A program made the position numbers and the translations under genes. A stretch of DNA of 64,000 nucleotides. It comes from an uncultured Caulobacter sp. Its GTDB lineage: Bacteria > Pseudomonadota > Alphaproteobacteria > Caulobacterales > Caulobacteraceae. A model generated the notes under the pieces. It did not search any database. It saw nothing but the letters and a program-made list of their open reading frames with translations, and was not told the origin of the DNA. The DNA is taken from NCBI GenBank assembly GCA_937925635.1, contig CALALX010000091.1:38703-102702 (forward strand). The letters run 5' to 3'. The stretch's first letter is position 1, and each line of letters begins with the position of its first letter. This document shows, one piece after another, positions 59,177 through 64,000 of this stretch.

Positions 59177-59785
59177 TTAGCCTTTGCCGGCTTCGAGACG
59201 ACGGATCAGCGCCTCGACGTCGCCGCCGGCGTTGTCGATCGTCGACACGAAATCCTGCTGCAGGGTGATGGCCAGCCAGACCCCTCGGGCCTGGACGTCC
59301 GCGACCTTGAACCCGCCGGCCGCGCCGAGCACCCGCCAGTTGACCGCCTCGTCGCCCGACGAACCGCGCACCGTCGTGTTCACCACGACGTCGGTAGGAG
59401 AGCGGGCGGTGCTGCCCGTCACGCGCAGTAGGCTGCCACGATACGCGGTCAGCTGCCGCAGGAAGACACGCTGCACGTGAGACCGGAAGGCCGCGTTGAA
59501 CCTCTGACGCTGGGGAGGGCTCAGCGTCCGAGCGTGCCGGCCGAGCACGAAGGAGGATATCCGCTGGAAGTCGGCCAGGGCGTCCAGGCTCTGGGTCAAC
59601 CGGGCCTGGCGGGCCGCCTCGCCGAGCCCCCGGTCGCCGAGCATCGCGAGCACCTTCTGCCCCTCAGTGGCGATGAAGGCCTCCGCCTGCGGACTGCGCG
59701 CGGCATGGGCGAACCCCGGCGCGACCACGGCGGCGGCGACTAGTCCGAGGCCGAGACGACGGCGATCGGTCAGGCTGGGCGGCAT
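59177..59785 (-). CDS. mlaC: Periplasmic phospholipid carrier
   Basis: 202 residues. A signal peptide (RRRLGLGLVAAAVVAPGFAHA) is followed by the MlaC/Ttg2D fold, with FVLGRHARTLSPPQRQRFNA and the beta-sheet region NWRVLGAAGGFKVADVQARG. It shuttles phospholipid between MlaA at the outer membrane and MlaFED. It lies 1 base after the mlaA stop, inside the operon. Confidence 0.92.
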   Translation of the reverse strand: MPPSLTDRRRLGLGLVAAAVVAPGFAHAARSPQAEAFIATEGQKVLAMLGDRGLGEAARQARLTQSLDALADFQRISSFVLGRHARTLSPPQRQRFNAAFRSHVQRVFLRQLTAYRGSLLRVTGSTARSPTDVVVNTTVRGSSGDEAVNWRVLGAAGGFKVADVQARGVWLAITLQQDFVSTIDNAGGDVEALIRRLEAGKG

Positions 59786-59786
59786 G

Positions 59787-60596
59787 TCAGTTCGGGTCCC
59801 CTTGGGGCTCGTCGCCGAAGTCGGGCAGCGCCTCGACCTCGCCTCGCGCGGCGGCGACGGCGGCGGCGCGATTCTGCGCGTAGGCCCCCCGGACGGTCGC
59901 GTAGGGGTCGGTCGAGTCGGTCATCACCGAGGTCAACAGGCTGTCAGCCTCCGACCGAGCCTCCAGTCCGCGAACCACGCTGCGGCCGACCGCGAAGTCG
60001 GTATTCGGGCCGCCGGTCGCCTGGCTGACAGGGTCGACGGCGTAGCCGACCAGTCCGCCGACCCCGTCGCGGACCGTCGTCGGGCCGACGACCGGCAGGT
60101 AGAGATACGGGCCCTGGCCGACGCCCCATCGGCCCAGGGTCTGGCCGAAGTCGGCGGGTTCGCGTTCGAGGGAATGATGGCCGGCCACGTCGATCAGACC
60201 GCCCAGGCCGACGGTCGAGTTGACCAGAAAGCGCCCTGTCGCCTTGGCCGCGACGGCCGGCCGCGCCTGCAGGATGGCGTTCACGGCCGTGCCCGGTTCG
60301 CGCAGATTGTTGACGGCGTTGCTGAGCCCGCGTCGAACCGGCGCCGGCGTGACCTTGCGGTAAACTCGCGCCACCGGCCGGACGAGAAAGCGGTCGATGC
60401 CTCTGTTGTTGAGCTTGAACAGGGCGCGGTTGATCGGCTCGAACGGGTCGCGGACCGTGGGGCCGCCATCCGCCGCGACGGCCATCATCGGCGTGGCGGC
60501 GACCGCGAGGACCAGCAGACGCAGCATCGCCCGGCCCCGCGCCGGTCCCTGCTGTCGCCGTTTCCGGCGCCGGCCCTGCGTCATCTCATCGGTCAT
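59787..60596 (-). CDS. mlaA: MlaA/VacJ-family outer-membrane phospholipid-removal protein (no lipobox seen)
   Basis: 269 residues with the MlaA core: DPFEPINRALFKLNNRGIDR, a central FLVNSTVGLGGLIDVA, and WGVGQGPYLYLPVVGP. It removes misplaced phospholipids from the outer leaflet. The N-terminus has a long basic stretch (GRRRKRRQQGPARGR) before the hydrophobic signal LRLLVLAVAATPMMAVA, and no cysteine follows it, unlike the usual lipoprotein form. ATG 60594-60596 has GGGGGGAG upstream. It is the first gene of mlaACDEF. Confidence 0.9.
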   Translation of the reverse strand: MTDEMTQGRRRKRRQQGPARGRAMLRLLVLAVAATPMMAVAADGGPTVRDPFEPINRALFKLNNRGIDRFLVRPVARVYRKVTPAPVRRGLSNAVNNLREPGTAVNAILQARPAVAAKATGRFLVNSTVGLGGLIDVAGHHSLEREPADFGQTLGRWGVGQGPYLYLPVVGPTTVRDGVGGLVGYAVDPVSQATGGPNTDFAVGRSVVRGLEARSEADSLLTSVMTDSTDPYATVRGAYAQNRAAAVAAARGEVEALPDFGDEPQGDPN

Positions 60597-60715
60597 CGCT
60601 CCCCCCGAACCGGCCAAATCGTCCGCGCGACGGCAGCCGATACAATCCGATTCACCAATCAGCGTTTACCGGAATGCGCCCGGATTGGGCGCCCCGTATG
60701 GGGGGTGTTGATGGC

Positions 60716-60805
60716 TGGCGGAAGCGGTGGGATTCGAACCCACGGTGGGCTTCCACCCACGGCGGTTTTCAAGACCGCTGCCTTAAACCACTCGGCCACA
60801 CTTCC
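60716..60805 (-). tRNA. tRNA-Ser (anticodon TGA)
   Basis: 90-nt gene with an acceptor stem GGAAGTG/CGCTTCC, the long variable arm expected of tRNA-Ser (stem around GTGGG and CCCAC), a TTCGAATC T-loop, and an anticodon stem GCGGT/ACCGC around CTTGAAA, giving TGA at 60769-60771. The 3' CCA is encoded (60716-60718). Confidence 0.97.
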
Positions 60806-60917
60806 TCGCGGCGGCTTCTAGCCCGCTTTGCAGGCCCGTGGGAACCAGGCGATCGCGTCTTAACCACGTCGAAAACCCTCCCATGCAGGATGGCGTCCTC
60901 GACCACGGGAGGGGCAG

Positions 60918-61412
60918 GTGCGTCGCAACGTTGTCCTGACGATCACCAGCGGACTGCTGGCCGGCGCGGTCCTGACCGCCTGCGCCACGCCCCGCTACGC
61001 GACGGAGAAGCGGCCATCGGCAGCCACCGGGAGCAGGCCGGCAGGACGCGTCCCGGCGACCATGCGGCCCTACCAGGTGAACGGCGTCTGGTACACGCCG
61101 CGCGTCGATCCCGACTACGACGAGAAGGGCATCGCCAGCTGGTACGGCGAGCAGTTCCACAATCGCAACACCGCAAACGGCGAGGTGTTCGACATGGATC
61201 TGGTCACCGCCGCCCACAAGACATTGCCGCTGCCGTCGATCGTGGAGGTCACCGACCTCGACACCGGCAGGAAGATCAAGGTCCGCGTCAACGACCGCGG
61301 GCCGTTCGTGAGCGGCCGGATCATCGACCTGTCGAAAGGCGCCGCCAAGAAGCTCGGCACCTACCAGCGCGGCGTGGCGCGCGTGCGCGTGCGCTACATC
61401 GGCCCCGGCTGA
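60918..61412 (+). CDS. rlpA: RlpA-family septal ring lipoprotein / lytic transglycosylase-like
   Basis: 164-residue lipoprotein. The signal peptide ends in the lipobox LTAC (about 19-22). The double-psi beta-barrel follows, with GIASWYGEQFHNRNTANGE, a catalytic-type aspartate in KVRVNDRGPFVSGRIIDLS, and a final YIGPG. There is no C-terminal SPOR domain, so septal targeting must differ from E. coli RlpA. The GTG start at 60918 has GGGAGGGG upstream. The family cleaves glycan strands lacking stem peptides. Confidence 0.9.
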   Translation: MRRNVVLTITSGLLAGAVLTACATPRYATEKRPSAATGSRPAGRVPATMRPYQVNGVWYTPRVDPDYDEKGIASWYGEQFHNRNTANGEVFDMDLVTAAHKTLPLPSIVEVTDLDTGRKIKVRVNDRGPFVSGRIIDLSKGAAKKLGTYQRGVARVRVRYIGPG

Positions 61413-61476
61413 AATCGTCCCCAGCTAGAACGCCGCGCGTTCTGGACATCGCGCCCGTTCTCGGCGAGGACGGGGC

Positions 61477-62106
61477 GTGACCCACGGCTATTTCATCACG
61501 TTTGAAGGGGGCGAAGGGGCGGGCAAGTCGACCCAGATCCGCCGCCTGGCCGAGCGCCTGCGGGCCCGCTCACGGGACGTCGTCCTCACGCGCGAACCCG
61601 GCGGCTCGCCGGGCGCCGAGGAGATCCGCGCGCTTCTCCTGAACGGCGAGCCCGACCGCTGGTCGCCGCTGACCGAGGCCCTGTTGATGAACGCCTCGCG
61701 CCGCGACCATATCGAGCGGGTCATCGCCCCGGCCCTGGAGCGCGGCGCCGTGGTGCTGTGCGACCGCTTCGCGGACTCGACCCGCGCCTATCAGGGCGCC
61801 GGCGGCCAGGTCGATCCGGCCGTCATCGGTCAGCTGGAGGCCGCGGTGGTCGGGGAGACGAAACCGGACCTGACCCTGATCTTCGATCTGCCGGTCGAGG
61901 AAGGCCTTCGCCGGGCTCTGTCGCGGAACGGGGGCGAGGAGCGGTTCGAGGCCAAGGGCTCGGCGTTCCACGAACGTCTGCGCGCCGCCTACCTCGACAT
62001 CGCCAGGACAGAGCCCGAGCGCTGCGTCGTCGTCGACGCCACGGAGACCTTGGACGCCGTCGAAGGCGCCATCTGGACCGCTGTCGCCCCCAGGCTGGGG
62101 CTCTGA
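61477..62106 (+). CDS. tmk: Thymidylate kinase
   Basis: 209-residue dTMP kinase. The P-loop is FEGGEGAGKST (9-19). CDRFADSTRAYQG carries the DR motif, and LTREPGGSPGAEEIR is the substrate loop. It makes dTDP for DNA synthesis. The GTG start at 61477 lies just before the conserved THGYFITFEG. It is followed 1 base later by holB, the common tmk-holB-tatD order in alphaproteobacteria. Confidence 0.95.
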   Translation: MTHGYFITFEGGEGAGKSTQIRRLAERLRARSRDVVLTREPGGSPGAEEIRALLLNGEPDRWSPLTEALLMNASRRDHIERVIAPALERGAVVLCDRFADSTRAYQGAGGQVDPAVIGQLEAAVVGETKPDLTLIFDLPVEEGLRRALSRNGGEERFEAKGSAFHERLRAAYLDIARTEPERCVVVDATETLDAVEGAIWTAVAPRLGL

Positions 62107-62107
62107 C

Positions 62108-63118
62108 ATGGCCGACCTCGCCGAGCCGCCGCACCCGCGCGACGCCTTCGCCCTCGAGGGCGCGCAGGCGCAGGAGCAGGCCTTCCTCGACGCCCTGGAA
62201 CGCGGCCGCCTGCACCATGCCTGGCTGCTGACCGGTCCCGAGGGCGTAGGCAAGGCGACCTTTGCCTTCCGCGCCGCGCGCCGGTTGTTGGGCGCCGCGC
62301 CCGATCCGAACCACGGCCTGCTCGGCGCGCGGATGACCGACCCCGTCGTGCGCCAGATCTCGGCCCGTTCACACCCAGATCTGATGGTGCTGGAGCGGTT
62401 CACGGAGGACGGCAAGCCGCGCAAGGTGATCCCCGTCGACGAAGCGCGGCAGTTGGGCGCCTTCTTCTCGCAGACGCCGGCGACCGCGCCCTACCGCGTG
62501 GCCATCGTCGACGCGGCCGACGACCTCAACGTCAACGCCGCCAACGCGATTCTCAAGACGCTGGAGGAGCCGCCGGCGCGCGGCGTGCTGTTGCTGGTCA
62601 GTCACGCGCCCGGGCGGCTGCTGCCGACGATCCGCTCGCGCTGCCGCCGGCTGGCGTTCTCGGCGCCCGGCGAAGAGGTTAGTACGGCCTTCCTTGAGAC
62701 GCGAACGTCCCTGACCCATGACCAGGCCGCGCGGCTGTCGCGGATGGCGGGCGGGGCGCCGGGTCTGGCCCTGCGACTGGCCGCCGCCGATGCGCTGAAG
62801 GCCGACGACGAGGCCCACGAGATCCTGCGCGCCCTGCCGCGCCTGGACGACGGCGCCCTGCTGGCCCTGGCCGACACCTTTCGCGGGCCGGAGGGGCAGG
62901 GGCGTTTCACCCTGCTGGTCGAGCGGATCATGGACCAGATCCGCATCATGGCGACCGGCCAGGCGACCGGCGGCGGCGGGCCGGGTCTCGACCGCTGGGT
63001 CCAGGCCTGGGAGCGGCTCAGCGTGCTGCCCGACCAGACCGAGGGCCTGAACCTCGACCGCGCCGACGCCTTCTGGACCGCGATGCGCGAGCTGCGCGCC
63101 GCCGCGAGAGCCGCCTGA
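62108..63118 (+). CDS. holB: DNA polymerase III subunit delta'
   Basis: 336-residue clamp-loader subunit of the AAA+ fold. HAWLLTGPEGVGKATFAFRAAR holds a P-loop-like motif, and VNAANAILKTLEEPPARGV and TIRSRCRRLAF are the usual delta' core signatures. It works with delta and tau to load the beta clamp. It lies between tmk and tatD in one operon. Confidence 0.94.
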   Translation: MADLAEPPHPRDAFALEGAQAQEQAFLDALERGRLHHAWLLTGPEGVGKATFAFRAARRLLGAAPDPNHGLLGARMTDPVVRQISARSHPDLMVLERFTEDGKPRKVIPVDEARQLGAFFSQTPATAPYRVAIVDAADDLNVNAANAILKTLEEPPARGVLLLVSHAPGRLLPTIRSRCRRLAFSAPGEEVSTAFLETRTSLTHDQAARLSRMAGGAPGLALRLAAADALKADDEAHEILRALPRLDDGALLALADTFRGPEGQGRFTLLVERIMDQIRIMATGQATGGGGPGLDRWVQAWERLSVLPDQTEGLNLDRADAFWTAMRELRAAARAA

Positions 63119-63139
63119 CGCCATGCCGCCAATCGTCCC

Positions 63140-63919
63140 ATGCTGATCGACAGTCACGTCAACCTGCACGCTCCGCAGTTCGCCGAGGACATGGACGCCG
63201 TCATCGACCGCGCCCGCGCCGCCGGCGTCGCCCTGATGGTCAACATCAGCGATAAGGTCTCGACCTTCGACATCACCCACAAGGTGGCCATGGACAACCC
63301 CGACGTCTGGGCGACCGTGGGCACGCATCCGCACGAGGCGAAGGAGAACCCGGACCTCAAGGCCGCCGACCTGATCGCGCTGGCGCAGCGGCCCAAGGTG
63401 GTCGGCATCGGCGAATGCGGGCTGGACTTCCACTACGACCTCAGCCCGCGCGACATCCAGGCCGCCGTCTTCCGCCAGCACTGCATCGCCGCGCGTGAGA
63501 CGGGCCTGCCGCTGGTCGTCCACACGCGCGAAGCGGACGAGGTGATGGGTGACATCCTCGAAGAGGAGTACGCCGCCGGCCCCTTCAAGCTGATCATGCA
63601 CTGCTACACCAGCGGTCCGGCGCTGGCGAAGCGCGCGGCCGCCCTCGGCGCCTGGTTCTCGGTCAGCGGCATCGCCACCTTCAAGGCGGCCGAGGACGTG
63701 CGCGCGGTCGTCCGGGACATGCCGGCCGACCGCATCATCGTCGAGACCGACTGCCCCTATCTGGCCCCCGTGCCGATGCGCGGCCGCCGCAACGAGCCGG
63801 CCTTCCTGCCGCATGTGCTGGACAAGCTTGCCGAGATCCGCGGCTGGACCCGCGAGGAAGCCGAGCAGCGCACCGAGGACGCCTTCTTCGCGCTGTTCGA
63901 CCGGATCCCGCGCCCGTGA
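63140..63919 (+). CDS. TatD-family metal-dependent hydrolase
   Basis: 259-residue TIM-barrel deoxyribonuclease-like hydrolase. Metal and catalytic motifs are VGTHPHEAKE, GIGECGLDFHYD, VVHTREADEVM, IMHCYTS and VETDCPYLAP. The first motif reads DSHVNLH, where many members have SHxHL. It is co-transcribed with tmk and holB, and its TGA overlaps the GTG of the next gene. The exact substrate of YcfH/TatD proteins is debated; 3'-5' DNase activity is known for E. coli TatD. Confidence 0.92.
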   Translation: MLIDSHVNLHAPQFAEDMDAVIDRARAAGVALMVNISDKVSTFDITHKVAMDNPDVWATVGTHPHEAKENPDLKAADLIALAQRPKVVGIGECGLDFHYDLSPRDIQAAVFRQHCIAARETGLPLVVHTREADEVMGDILEEEYAAGPFKLIMHCYTSGPALAKRAAALGAWFSVSGIATFKAAEDVRAVVRDMPADRIIVETDCPYLAPVPMRGRRNEPAFLPHVLDKLAEIRGWTREEAEQRTEDAFFALFDRIPRP

Positions 63920-64000
63920 CCGGCGTGCTCGAGGTTACCGTGCTCGGGTGCGGCTCCTCGGGCGGCGTGCCGCGCGCCGACGGCGATTGGGGCGTCTGCG
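63916..64000 (+). CDS. MBL-fold metallo-hydrolase, partial (N-terminus only)
   Basis: The GTG at 63916 overlaps the tatD stop, and 28 codons are visible: LEVTVLGCGSSGGVPRADGD then GVC. This is the start of a PhnP-like metallo-beta-lactamase-fold phosphodiesterase, which commonly follows tatD in alphaproteobacteria. The metal ligands lie beyond the window. Confidence 0.8.
   Translation, partial: MTGVLEVTVLGCGSSGGVPRADGDWGVC

Noticed and set aside
60716..60805. tRNA-Ser as an integration site for an island
   Set aside because: Flanking genes on both sides (mla operon, rlpA, tmk) are housekeeping, and no repeated tRNA 3' end was seen.
63140..63919. First metal motif of the TatD-family protein reads SHVNLH instead of the common SHxHL
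   Set aside because: From recollection, E. coli TatD itself has VNL at this place, and all other metal motifs are intact, so it is probably normal variation.

Overview
The window is GC-rich, gene-dense chromosomal DNA from an alphaproteobacterium, most likely a member of the Caulobacteraceae (Caulobacter or Phenylobacterium type). The reasons are a PopA-like degenerate GGDEF protein, a TonB-dependent receptor of the Xanthomonas/Caulobacter type, a probable GGAAC-N17-GTT general-stress promoter, many GTG and TTG starts with clear GGAGG-like ribosome sites, and dispersed alphaproteobacterial-style inverted repeats. No phage, plasmid, transposase or CRISPR array is visible.

Region 1 (1-13.0 kb) is mostly housekeeping: sulfur amino acid genes (cysK, sseA, metC) behind cfa and a photolyase on the minus strand; hldE-hldD for LPS heptose; a DUF3089 hydrolase-like protein without its serine nucleophile; a phosphotransferase/DUF6285 pair; and recG. 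Region 2 (13.2-22.7 kb) has sdhE-mfd, small redox and zinc proteins, popA, an SDR, a ParDE-like toxin-antitoxin pair and an alpha-methylacyl-CoA racemase-like gene. Region 3 (23-27.8 kb) has a YihY/BrkB membrane protein, tusA, and the bacterial NHEJ pair ku and ligD placed tail to tail.

Region 4 (27.9-45.9 kb) is a pectin/oligogalacturonide utilisation locus: a LacI-family regulator, kduI, kduD, two secreted pectate lyases, a TonB-dependent receptor, a KDPG aldolase-like gene, a KDG kinase-like gene, an ExuT-like transporter, a 2-keto-4-pentenoate hydratase-like gene and a Tat-exported carboxylesterase. Six copies of a 14-bp palindrome with the invariant core ACCGGT (best copy TGACACCGGTGTCA) lie upstream of the regulator, kduI, both lyases, the receptor, the hydratase-transporter unit and the esterase. 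They are predicted to define the regulon. This is the most coherent system in the window, and it contains several members of unclear function.

Region 5 (46-57.1 kb) holds a hemerythrin gene with a probable stress promoter, a two-gene acyl-CoA dehydrogenase pair, SDRs, an enoyl-CoA hydratase interrupted by a frameshift, a cold-shock gene, a Baeyer-Villiger-type monooxygenase, another phosphotransferase and SRPBCC proteins. It looks like lipid or hydrophobic-compound catabolism. Region 6 (57.1-64 kb) has a complete mlaACDEF phospholipid-transport operon, tRNA-Ser(TGA), rlpA, and a tmk-holB-tatD-MBL operon that runs off the right end.

Three kinds of dispersed inverted repeat occur between genes: a 100-120 bp family (5 copies), a GGGGACA REP-pair family (2 loci), and GC-rich short hairpins. 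All functional statements come from reading motifs; no database search was run.
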